Positions 16,503 to 24,573 of a stretch of 38,300 nucleotides of DNA are shown in pieces; position 1 is the stretch's first letter, and each line of letters begins with the position of its first letter. The stretch is from Bacteroidota bacterium. GTDB lineage: Bacteria > Bacteroidota > Bacteroidia > Flavobacteriales > Weeksellaceae. The position numbers and the translations under genes are program-made. The stretch lies in assembly GCA_023386965.1 (NCBI GenBank), contig JAEWIR010000008.1, forward strand, positions 1-38,300, in the 5' to 3' direction. Under the pieces are notes generated by a model. The model made no database searches. It had not been told where the DNA came from and worked only from the letters and a program-made list of their open reading frames with translations.

Positions 16503-16510
16503 CAAATGTA
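16503..16510 (-). promoter_or_regulatory. -7 box TACATTTG upstream of the TonB receptor
   Basis: The only exact TAnnTTTG on this strand in the 255-base gap. Its use would give a leader of about 150 bases. No -33 TTG at the usual distance. The rest of the gap holds the tamL terminator and no gene. Confidence 0.4.
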
Positions 16511-16556
16511 AAATAATTTAGCTTATTTTTAATAATTCTAAATAAAAATTTAAAAC

Positions 16557-16583
16557 AAAAAAAAAGAGGCAGCGCCTCTTTAA
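16557..16583 (-). terminator. Terminator of tamL
   Basis: AAAGAGGC at 16563-16570 pairs with GCCTCTTT at 16574-16581 around loop AGC. The A-run at 16557-16565 gives a long U-tract on the minus strand. It lies about 25 bases after the tamL stop. Confidence 0.8.
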
Positions 16584-16605
16584 TATTTATTCTCCTCCCA
16601 ATATC

Positions 16606-18948
16606 TTAAAATGGATAGCCGATTGCGATGTTCAGAATCAGGTTATCACGGCGCCAGGCGCTGCTGCCAAAATCAATCCTGTCAAAAGCCCAGCGCTCAT
16701 CTTCAGCATAATAAGGAACCCTAAGCGGCATGGCCAGGTCCAGTCGGAGAATGAGGATTGAAAAATCTAAACGAAGACCAACTCCTGCTCCTACTGCCAT
16801 CTCTTTCATAAAATCACCTGAAAATTTACCGCCGGGCCTTTCCGGGTCTTCATTAACAAGCCAAACATTTCCGGCATCGGCAAATACAGCTGCATTAAGG
16901 AATTTGTAAAGATTCGCACGGTATTCCAGATTCATCTCCAGTTTGATGTCTCCGGACTGGTCAAAGAAAAAGGAAGCGTTCTGCACCCGGGGATCGTAGC
17001 TGCCCGGCCCCAGGGTCCTGGCCCTGAAGGCGCGGATGCTGTTGCTGCCTCCTACAAAGAACTGCTTCACATACGGAATTGTGGTACTGTTCCCGTAAGG
17101 GTAGCCAATACCCGCAATAACACGTGAAGCAATGGACGATTCATCACCTACTTTCCGGTAATAGCGGAAATCATGTTCCATCTTCGCATACTGGCTGAAA
17201 GGAATGCCGAAAATTTCCTTTTGATTGCCCTCCTTAGCGTTTGCACCGGTTACCAGCCCGGCAATGTTTCCGGCGAGGTCCAGACTTCCTTTATAATACA
17301 CGGTATTTTTTTTCGGAAGCATGGTGTTGGTATAAGTATAGCTGTACGTAGGTCCGAAGATCAACTGTTTGTCGATCACGCGCTGCAGCGAAGGATTGGC
17401 GGGAATTCCCGCCGCAGGATTACCTTCAATCTGTTCACGGTATTTATCACTGACATTTTGGGGAGCCACCAGCGTTACATCCAAAACCTTGAGGTTATGC
17501 TCTTTCCTCTCATTTTCCTTCCACAGATAACCGAAGGAGGTATTGAAGTTATGAAGCGTGTACAGTCCCGTCCGGCTCAGGTAGTCATAGCCCAAATCTA
17601 TATTGGTCCTCGGTACAAATGCACTGGAGGATTCAAACCGGAAAGGCGCCACAATCCGTGGAATGGAAAGTTGCGCGTTGGCACCCACCCTGATAATATT
17701 ATTGGCATCTTTGGGTCCACCAACCTGCACGTCGAAAGCGCCATATACCGCACCTTTCAGTTGTTCCGCGCCACGGAAGAGGTTTCGGTGGGTCCAGTTC
17801 AGGTTCACCTCGCCACCTGTGTAATTGGCAGAACTCGTCTTTCCTAAGGTTTCCAGTCTTAAAGACTGAAAAGGCCTTGGGGTGAGCAGATAATAGGCAT
17901 CAAATCTATGGTTGAGTGAATCAGAAACAATGAATTCATTCTTTACGAATTTAAAAACACCGAGGCTGATCAGACGGTTCAGCGAGAGATTATGGTCTTT
18001 CCGGTTGTAAAGATCACCTTTGTCAAAGTACAACGCCCGGTCAAAAATCTTGGGTTTGAATTTATTCTCAGGGTCAATGATGTAAAGGTCGTCTATTACC
18101 TCCAGGGAATCTGTGCTATAAGGAATACCGTATTTTCCCAGTTTGGCATCAGCAATATTGTAGTCGGGAAAAACGATGGTCTTGTCTATTGTAAACTGCT
18201 CCTTTGCCAGCTGTGGTGTATTGTCCTTCAGCTTTACAATGAGCTCTACCCGGGGATCTTTTGTTACAGTACTGTCGGCCTGCACCACGATATTATCAGC
18301 GCCGAAATAGTAGAACCCTTTGTTTTTCAAATGCTCGTCTATACGCTCCCGCTCCGCTTTTATCACATCCAGATCAAAGGGATTGCCCGTCTTCAGGAAT
18401 GATTTGTCCTTTATAGACTGGATTTCTGCATTGATTACTGTGGTATCCTGCGGATAGGTAACGTCGCTGATGAAATACCGCGCACCGGGTTTCAGGGTGT
18501 AGGCAACTTTTGCCCGTCTGTTTTTCGAAATGGTATCCGAAGATGCACGTGCATTGAAGAACCCTTTGTTTTCGGAATAATTAACGATGATCTTCTCATT
18601 GAATTCACGATCCACATCCCCCAAAAGCACCGGTTTTTCACCAATTTTGTACTTCAGCCAGTTACGGAGCCCCTTTTCCTTTTTTGGCTCCTTTGTTATG
18701 TTATAGATATAAAGCTGAGGCCGCAAACCAAGAAAGGAAGAATTGGGTTTTGGCCGCAACTGATCCTTGAGCGCATCTTTCAGATTGGATTTTTCCTTTT
18801 TGCTTAAGGTATCGTTTACGATGTCGATGGTGGCGCCTGTGTAAAGTGTTTCGCCTTCTTTCAGAAAGCGCGTATTACTGCACGATGAAACCGTTAATGC
18901 TAAAGCTACGGCAGCTGCAGGCAAATATAATAAACTGGATTTCTTCAT
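16606..18948 (-). CDS. tamL: TamL, lipid-anchored Omp85-family outer-membrane protein
   Basis: A 780-residue member of the BamA/TamA superfamily. The lipoprotein signal has lipobox VSSC (Cys23), which separates the Bacteroidota TamL form from proteobacterial TamA. N-terminal POTRA-like units (about 30-380) include FFNARASSDTISKNRRAKV and LKNKGFYYFGADNIV. The 16-strand barrel domain follows, with the conserved FFVGGSNSIRAFRARTLGPG near 650-670 and AVFADAGNVW, ending LNIAIGYPF. Its ATG overlaps the tamB stop by one base (TAATG), which couples translation. The TamB-TamL pair bridges the envelope and is implicated in outer-membrane protein assembly or lipid transport. A strong terminator follows. 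Confidence 0.9.
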   Translation of the reverse strand: MKKSSLLYLPAAAVALALTVSSCSNTRFLKEGETLYTGATIDIVNDTLSKKEKSNLKDALKDQLRPKPNSSFLGLRPQLYIYNITKEPKKEKGLRNWLKYKIGEKPVLLGDVDREFNEKIIVNYSENKGFFNARASSDTISKNRRAKVAYTLKPGARYFISDVTYPQDTTVINAEIQSIKDKSFLKTGNPFDLDVIKAERERIDEHLKNKGFYYFGADNIVVQADSTVTKDPRVELIVKLKDNTPQLAKEQFTIDKTIVFPDYNIADAKLGKYGIPYSTDSLEVIDDLYIIDPENKFKPKIFDRALYFDKGDLYNRKDHNLSLNRLISLGVFKFVKNEFIVSDSLNHRFDAYYLLTPRPFQSLRLETLGKTSSANYTGGEVNLNWTHRNLFRGAEQLKGAVYGAFDVQVGGPKDANNIIRVGANAQLSIPRIVAPFRFESSSAFVPRTNIDLGYDYLSRTGLYTLHNFNTSFGYLWKENERKEHNLKVLDVTLVAPQNVSDKYREQIEGNPAAGIPANPSLQRVIDKQLIFGPTYSYTYTNTMLPKKNTVYYKGSLDLAGNIAGLVTGANAKEGNQKEIFGIPFSQYAKMEHDFRYYRKVGDESSIASRVIAGIGYPYGNSTTIPYVKQFFVGGSNSIRAFRARTLGPGSYDPRVQNASFFFDQSGDIKLEMNLEYRANLYKFLNAAVFADAGNVWLVNEDPERPGGKFSGDFMKEMAVGAGVGLRLDFSILILRLDLAMPLRVPYYAEDERWAFDRIDFGSSAWRRDNLILNIAIGYPF

Positions 18949-21900
18949 TATTTTGAAGTCGTGTTTTCGGTTTTGTTTTTTGTGTCTCTCTGTTTGCGGC
19001 TTCTTTCAAAAATCTCCCTGAATTTATCGTAATCCAAAGTAATAATGAAGCCCACGCCGGTTTCAATAACCTGCCCCTGCAGGGCGACCTGATAATCATT
19101 CTTGCGGTAAGCACGCAGCATATATCTGCCGTCTTTGGACAGGCTGTAATCCAAAGTTACATCGCCGGCAATATTGGTGGTTTGCTCATTTTTCCGGGTA
19201 TCACCTAAAATGCCGAAATTATTGCCTACGGTCACTTTCAGGCGGTCATCGAAAAGTCTTTTGCTCAGATCCACATTGAGGTCTGTACGCTCATTTCTGT
19301 TTCCGCTGGAATAATCCTCAGTGGATTCCAGGTCAAAATTAAGTTCTACCCCTCCTACCAGATCTTCGGCCAGGTTATTTAACTGCTCGGAAAGTATCCT
19401 GCTCACACTTTGCTTCGCAATTGTGGAAGCAGAGAGTCCTGTCTCACTTTGGAAAGGATTTTCGCCGATGAAGCGGTTCAGTAAAAGCAGCGCGAAAACC
19501 TGCTTGTTCATTTCAGCTTCTTCGCGTCGGAGCTGGTCCAGCTTAGCTCTCGTATTGTCTAATACCGTGGCTGAAACCGAACTGTTTTCCTCATCCGTTG
19601 TAATATCAAAAGTAATAACCGGTTTCATGAGTTCTCCCTTCATCATCAGCAGGGTATTAAAAGGAATCCGCTGCTTGTATTGATTGAGTTCGCTGCCGCT
19701 GACGCCTGTAAGCTGCTGCTGCAGGAGGTCCAGAGGTGCTGCATCGGTTTTGTATATGGCCGTCACATCCAGGTCAGCAGTGGTTGGTTCGCCCGTCCAG
19801 GTTATCGTGCTTCCCTTTTGAATTTCAAATTTTCTTCTCAGCAGACTTACCGACATTTCGTAGGCACCCTGATCAACTTCATAAACACCTACAAGCGTGG
19901 TCTTTCCTGAAGGATCTATCCCGCCGGTAAGCTGTGCTTCACCCTGAAGTGCCACAAAATCTCCGTTGGCTTTGTCAATAAGCAGCGAGATCTTTGCTTC
20001 TTTGGTCACTTCAATGTTTACATTTACGTCCAGGCCTTTTATGTCACTTTGATTTGTGAGTGAATCTGCCGTAACAGTTTCCTGAAGAGCGATCTGGTCC
20101 TGGTCTATGAATTCCACTATACCTTCCCTGTCTTCCATTGCAGGTGATGACTGGGGTAATACAAATGTGAAATCTGTGACATCCGTTACAGCTATACTGC
20201 CATCTACCCTTGGCAAGTCAAGATCACCCCGGATACGGAGGCCGGCATCTACAGCAAGTACACCGTACATCAGTTTGTCATTATCTTTCCTGGAATCTAC
20301 CACTTTGAAATCATCTGCATCAACATCAAGATTAAATGCAAATTCCCTGTATCTTTCAGTTAAAACTGACCCATCAACCCTAATGGCATTTCCGCTTTCA
20401 TCTTTAAGCTGGAAATCATTAAAATCAATCCCGTTTCTTGTAAAACTGATTTCATCATTGATATTTTTGAACTTAGTTCCCAACTGTGTGATCCCAAGAC
20501 CTACATTATTAAACCTAACATCACCAAGAATGGAAGGTGCATCCAGATTACCTGCAATTTTGAGATCGCCGGAAAGATAACCTTCTGCATTTTCAATGGC
20601 ATTGAGCGATAGCCCCTGAACCGTCTGCATCTGCAGCCTGTCCATATCCAGATTCATATCCAGAATGCCGGACGATGTATTATATGTCCCCAGAAGCTTA
20701 ACATCATTATCATTACCGTAAACCTGTACATCGGCTCTCAGCAATTGAGAAGTTTCGCTGTTCACTTTTACATCCACATTACCCACCGGACTTCCGTACA
20801 CAAAGAGGTCTGTTACCGCCAAATCCGAAGTGAAGGACATATTGTTTTTCAGATCCCGCAACTGCGCAGTACCGTTGATATTTCCCTTCGCGAGAAGCGA
20901 ATCTTTTTTCAGGATTTCTGTAATGGATTCTATTTTGAAATCACGGATGGTTACATTGAGCGGACTGTTGGGAACATTGGATTCGGACTGCAACCGAATT
21001 TCACTTCCGGCGTTGGAGACCGCAAAATTATCAGCTACAATACCACGGCTGCCAATTCGCAGAGAATTGCCCGGTGCAACCTGCCAGTTGGTGTAATCCA
21101 GGATCAGTCCATCGGGATTAAGGCTGATTTCCGTCAGTTCGCCTAATTTCTCTGCGGTTCCGGCCAGTAAAAATTTGGTGGCATCCTTTTCATCTTTGGT
21201 TGATGCATTGTAAGTGATAAGATTGTCCTTCACATTACCGTTCAGGTTTACCTTCATCAATGCGATACTCTCATTTTTGAATTCGTCGAGACTTACATCA
21301 TATATCAAAGAATCACTAGCATTATTCACCGAAATCACACCACCTCTAATATCGTTTTTTCCGTAGCTTACCTGAGGTATCTGACCATTTATCTGCAGCT
21401 GTCGGGTATCTGCCACATAATTTCCAGTAAGAACAACAGGTTCAAAGGAATTCAGTTCAGGAACAAAGCGGCGCAGCAAATCGTCATCCTTAATCTTTGC
21501 GCTGAAGGCGAAGAACTGGTTTGGATCCACTTTTGAAGCCGCAGCTCCCGGGCCTTGAAACTGATAATACTGATTTACCGTCTGCATTAGTGAGCCGAAT
21601 ATCTGCGTCAGTTTGTATTTTCCTGTCAGGTCTACATCTGCTATCTGAGACTGCAGATTAATACTGTTACTGTCCGGTGTAGACCGCGCTGTGAGTGCTA
21701 CTTCCTGCAGAGGATAGACATCCTTTGTATCTGAAATGGCAAAATTCCGCAGATAGAGGTAACCGTTTGGTGCGTCAGGGTCCAGACTCGTGAAATCACC
21801 AGCCAACTCACCGGCAAGAATCATCTGATCCTTATAAAAACCCAGTTTGTTAAGGTCCAGTTTCTGGATATTACCATTTACCCTGATGCTCGGATTATTT

Positions 21901-23960
21901 TGTTTGTAAACTCCCGATGCCCGCAGTTTTAAATTGGCATTCGGGTCTTTGGAATCCAGGTTAATAACGTAAGCCCCACGGTTCACCGTGCCCACAAGAT
22001 TCATATTCCTGTAAGTATAGCCGTTATAGTATACAGAGGCAATAATTCCCTTTAAATTGGCGATGGCAAGGTTGGGTTCAAAACTTTGGCCTTTTACAGC
22101 AATCTGCCCGGTGACAGAACGCAGGTCTTTGTTCTGTATAATTGTTCCGATCTGAAGGTTTCGCAGATTAGCCACGACATCATAGCGCTCCTGATTTTTA
22201 CGCTTCATATCCAAAGCGGCCCGTATGGCGGCATTACCAAGAGTCGACGTTAATTTCAGGTTGGTATTTACGACCTGAGTACTTCCTTTAGCGATACCGG
22301 AAATCCTGAAAAAAGAGGGTAATGTGATATTAGCCGGCAGCGTATTTTTAGGTAGCATGTTTGTAACTGTGCGGGCATCGGATGAGAGTTCGCGGATGTT
22401 CAGATCATAGAGAAGATTGTCCGGATTCATGGCATTCTTTACATTTCCCGACGCGTTTACCCTCAGCCGGTCAATACCGGACAGCTCCAGATACTGGATC
22501 TGCAGGTCATTGAGGCTGCCTCTAAGCCTTGTATTTACATTGACAACCGAATTAGGATATTTGTTAAACGGAACGGTATTCTGCAGGGATGGCACCAGTA
22601 TCAAAATATCTGAAAATCCTACTTTTGAGTTGCGAAGATTTGCCGATATCCGTGCCGCCCCCGGATTGGCAGACAACTGCTCAGTTGAATTGTAGTTCAA
22701 TACCAGTTCATCGCGCAGAAGTGTCTTTGAAGTCTGCAAATAAAGATCCTTCAGATAAGCCTGTTTCTCACCATAAACAAAATCGGTTTCAAAACGCTGA
22801 ATATCCAGTCCGCGACCTTCTTTAACCACCGCCGAATTTACCGTGCCGGCAAATGTTCCATCCTTCATCTGGAAGTTCCGGACCTCCATATCCAGTTTAG
22901 AGAAATTAAGATGGTTGAAATCCATACCGCGCCTCGTAACTGGTATTGCCGTATTATCGTACACCACGCGGACATCGTCAAATGTTAATCTGTTAAGCTG
23001 AAGTGCGAGAGGCTTGTCCGTGCTCAGATTATTAGTATCTGTGTTATCTTTGGTTGAAGCGCCTTTGGAAGCCGGCATAAAAAGTTTAGCATTAATGTCT
23101 GCACCTCTCAACGTCACATTATCTACAACAAAATCACTGTTCTGAAGGTCCAGTTTATTTACCATCGAACTTAGTTCTGCAAACTTTATTTTTCCGAAAG
23201 TCTTGGTATTATCATCACCATAATCAATATCGAAATTGGTCAGTTTAATTCTGTTAAGGTCTAATTGCATCGGCTTGCGCCGGTTCAGTGAATCGACAGT
23301 CTGTTCCACCTCCTCAGTAACTTCCTCAAGTAAATCCTGCTTAAGACGGAGGCGCAGACCATCCATGAGGATGTCATTTACAGCATAGGAATTGTTCTGA
23401 AGGTCAAAAGTCCTCACGCGGGTATCAAAGGACTTGAAATATACACTCAGATCGTTGCGAGCCTGCAGATCCCGAAAATTAACTCCAATATCCTGAAGCT
23501 TAATTTTATCCAATGAAATAATAAAAGGTTTGGATTCGCTCTCCTCAGCATCTTTGGTGGCAAAGGCCTCCAGAATATAATCAAAATTAAAATTACCGTT
23601 CTGCCTGCGGATTACATTTGCACGCACACCGGCCAGATCAACAGAGGTCAAATCTGCCGTACTTTTAAGAAGTTTGGGAATATGAAGACCAACATCCACT
23701 TTCCTTGCGAACAGTAAAGTATCTTTATTCTGGTCCTGGAGGTAAAGATTTTCCATTACCAGACTGTTGGGGAACGCTACAAAAACACGTTCCAGTGTGA
23801 CTTTGGTGTGAATTTTTTCCTCAAGATAGTTTACCAGCTTGCCCTTAAGAAAATTCTGGACCGCCGGCAGCTGCAGGCTCAGGACTGCAAATACCACCAG
23901 AATGATGAGTGATCCTAATGTTATACCGGCATATTTAAGGACTTTTTTAAAACTTTTCAT
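18948..23960 (-). CDS. tamB: TamB, translocation and assembly module inner-membrane protein
   Basis: A 1670-residue AsmA/TamB-family protein. One N-terminal transmembrane helix (ITLGSLIILVVFAVLSLQL, residues 13-31) is followed by NFLKGKLVNYLEEKIHTKVT, the usual AsmA-like start. A very long repetitive beta region of about 1200 residues should form the periplasm-spanning beta-taco groove. The C-terminal DUF490 domain (about 1300-1650) includes LVGVYEVDQGAYEMSV and LLLMMKGEL-like segments and ends at a charged tail. It is longer than E. coli TamB (1259 residues) but normal for Bacteroidota. First gene of the tamB-tamL operon. The role in the pair is to carry lipids or help fold outer-membrane proteins; which applies here is not shown. 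Upstream sequence holds a long hairpin but no exact TAnnTTTG box. Confidence 0.93.
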   Translation of the reverse strand: MKSFKKVLKYAGITLGSLIILVVFAVLSLQLPAVQNFLKGKLVNYLEEKIHTKVTLERVFVAFPNSLVMENLYLQDQNKDTLLFARKVDVGLHIPKLLKSTADLTSVDLAGVRANVIRRQNGNFNFDYILEAFATKDAEESESKPFIISLDKIKLQDIGVNFRDLQARNDLSVYFKSFDTRVRTFDLQNNSYAVNDILMDGLRLRLKQDLLEEVTEEVEQTVDSLNRRKPMQLDLNRIKLTNFDIDYGDDNTKTFGKIKFAELSSMVNKLDLQNSDFVVDNVTLRGADINAKLFMPASKGASTKDNTDTNNLSTDKPLALQLNRLTFDDVRVVYDNTAIPVTRRGMDFNHLNFSKLDMEVRNFQMKDGTFAGTVNSAVVKEGRGLDIQRFETDFVYGEKQAYLKDLYLQTSKTLLRDELVLNYNSTEQLSANPGAARISANLRNSKVGFSDILILVPSLQNTVPFNKYPNSVVNVNTRLRGSLNDLQIQYLELSGIDRLRVNASGNVKNAMNPDNLLYDLNIRELSSDARTVTNMLPKNTLPANITLPSFFRISGIAKGSTQVVNTNLKLTSTLGNAAIRAALDMKRKNQERYDVVANLRNLQIGTIIQNKDLRSVTGQIAVKGQSFEPNLAIANLKGIIASVYYNGYTYRNMNLVGTVNRGAYVINLDSKDPNANLKLRASGVYKQNNPSIRVNGNIQKLDLNKLGFYKDQMILAGELAGDFTSLDPDAPNGYLYLRNFAISDTKDVYPLQEVALTARSTPDSNSINLQSQIADVDLTGKYKLTQIFGSLMQTVNQYYQFQGPGAAASKVDPNQFFAFSAKIKDDDLLRRFVPELNSFEPVVLTGNYVADTRQLQINGQIPQVSYGKNDIRGGVISVNNASDSLIYDVSLDEFKNESIALMKVNLNGNVKDNLITYNASTKDEKDATKFLLAGTAEKLGELTEISLNPDGLILDYTNWQVAPGNSLRIGSRGIVADNFAVSNAGSEIRLQSESNVPNSPLNVTIRDFKIESITEILKKDSLLAKGNINGTAQLRDLKNNMSFTSDLAVTDLFVYGSPVGNVDVKVNSETSQLLRADVQVYGNDNDVKLLGTYNTSSGILDMNLDMDRLQMQTVQGLSLNAIENAEGYLSGDLKIAGNLDAPSILGDVRFNNVGLGITQLGTKFKNINDEISFTRNGIDFNDFQLKDESGNAIRVDGSVLTERYREFAFNLDVDADDFKVVDSRKDNDKLMYGVLAVDAGLRIRGDLDLPRVDGSIAVTDVTDFTFVLPQSSPAMEDREGIVEFIDQDQIALQETVTADSLTNQSDIKGLDVNVNIEVTKEAKISLLIDKANGDFVALQGEAQLTGGIDPSGKTTLVGVYEVDQGAYEMSVSLLRRKFEIQKGSTITWTGEPTTADLDVTAIYKTDAAPLDLLQQQLTGVSGSELNQYKQRIPFNTLLMMKGELMKPVITFDITTDEENSSVSATVLDNTRAKLDQLRREEAEMNKQVFALLLLNRFIGENPFQSETGLSASTIAKQSVSRILSEQLNNLAEDLVGGVELNFDLESTEDYSSGNRNERTDLNVDLSKRLFDDRLKVTVGNNFGILGDTRKNEQTTNIAGDVTLDYSLSKDGRYMLRAYRKNDYQVALQGQVIETGVGFIITLDYDKFREIFERSRKQRDTKNKTENTTSK

Positions 23961-24242
23961 GTGATATCAGACATTTTAGCAGAGGTCGCAGCGACAGCCT
24001 TATCAAAGAAATCCAAAAATTTTACATAAGTAAAGACAGCATTATTACCAAAACAGTCCGGCATCACACTGAAAACAACCAGATACCTGCTTGCGGTCTT
24101 AGAAGCACGTGCCTGGTTGTTTAATAAAATAACAGAGTAAATTTTTTTTCATATCTCCAATTGTAAGCCACATGAAAACATCAGACCAAAATGCCCGTCA
24201 GGTCATGCCGAACTGATTTTTGCTCAAGTAGATTGTGAGAAT
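23961..24242. other. 282-base gap between the KOW gene and tamB
   Basis: No gene was found. It holds the long hairpin at 24073-24122 and part of a second hairpin at 24226-24248. The bases directly upstream of tamB are AT-rich, with only imperfect -7-like sequences. Confidence 0.6.
24073..24122. other. Long hairpin upstream of tamB
   Basis: AAACAACCAG at 24073-24082 pairs perfectly with CTGGTTGTTT at 24113-24122 (10 bp). Inside, TGCTT (24088-24092) pairs with AAGCA (24103-24107) after five-base internal loops on each side. It could end the KOW transcript, attenuate tamB, or be a small RNA. No strong U-tract follows on either strand. Confidence 0.55.
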
Positions 24243-24248
24243 CTACTT
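24226..24248. other. Hairpin overlapping the KOW gene stop codon
   Basis: AAGTAGATT at 24226-24234 pairs with AATCTACTT at 24240-24248, a 9-base perfect stem with loop GTGAG. It includes the stop codon of the KOW gene. It resembles a terminator stem but lacks a U-tract on the minus strand. Confidence 0.45.
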
Positions 24249-24440
24249 ATTAAGCTGCAGCCGTACATTTTTCGCCAGTGTTTTAAAGCGCACGCCATCA
24301 TCCTGCACCACAGTGATGGTAATCTGCCCGGTCTTGCTCAGGTTTTTGTCCTGAACAGTACCGGATTTTCCCTTATGTGTACCGCCAACAACATGGCAAT
24401 AATCACCGTTTGATATAACTGTTGTTTCATCAGGCATCAT
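24243..24440 (-). CDS. Small KOW-motif protein
   Basis: A 65-residue protein with a single KOW motif: GDYCHVVGGTHKGKSGTVQD at about 12-31, followed by ITITVVQDDGVRFKTLAKNV. This is the SH3-like RNA- or protein-binding fold of L24 and NusG C-termini, but it is too short and too different to be either. Two adjacent ATGs (24440, 24437) are possible starts. It has a recognisable promoter and stands alone upstream of tamB. A role in ribosome or RNA binding is inference from the fold. Confidence 0.75.
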   Translation of the reverse strand: MMPDETTVISNGDYCHVVGGTHKGKSGTVQDKNLSKTGQITITVVQDDGVRFKTLAKNVRLQLNK

Positions 24441-24469
24441 TTCATTAATTTTTGATTACTTGCTTACAG

Positions 24470-24500
24470 TAAATCTAAAAAAAACTAAACATCTGGGCAA
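24470..24500 (-). promoter_or_regulatory. Probable promoter of the KOW gene
   Basis: On the minus strand TTG (24500-24498), a 20-base spacer, and TAGATTTA (24477-24470), one mismatch from TAnnTTTG. The leader would be about 25 bases. Confidence 0.45.
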
Positions 24501-24573
24501 TCAAGCGATATGGTGAAAAGTCCGCCAAAAGCACCCGGCTTACGATGACTGCATTGCTAATAATTCAATAAAT

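Noticed and set aside
16348..16605. Cobalamin or TPP riboswitch upstream of the TonB receptor
   Set aside because: No consensus elements of either were seen; only a -7 box and the tamL terminator are present.
17173..17847. A 224-codon plus-strand open frame
   Set aside because: It lies wholly within tamL on the other strand, and its translation has no recognisable domain.
24121..24242. Small open frame MKTSDQNARQVMPN
   Set aside because: Only 14 codons, no promoter and no supporting signal.
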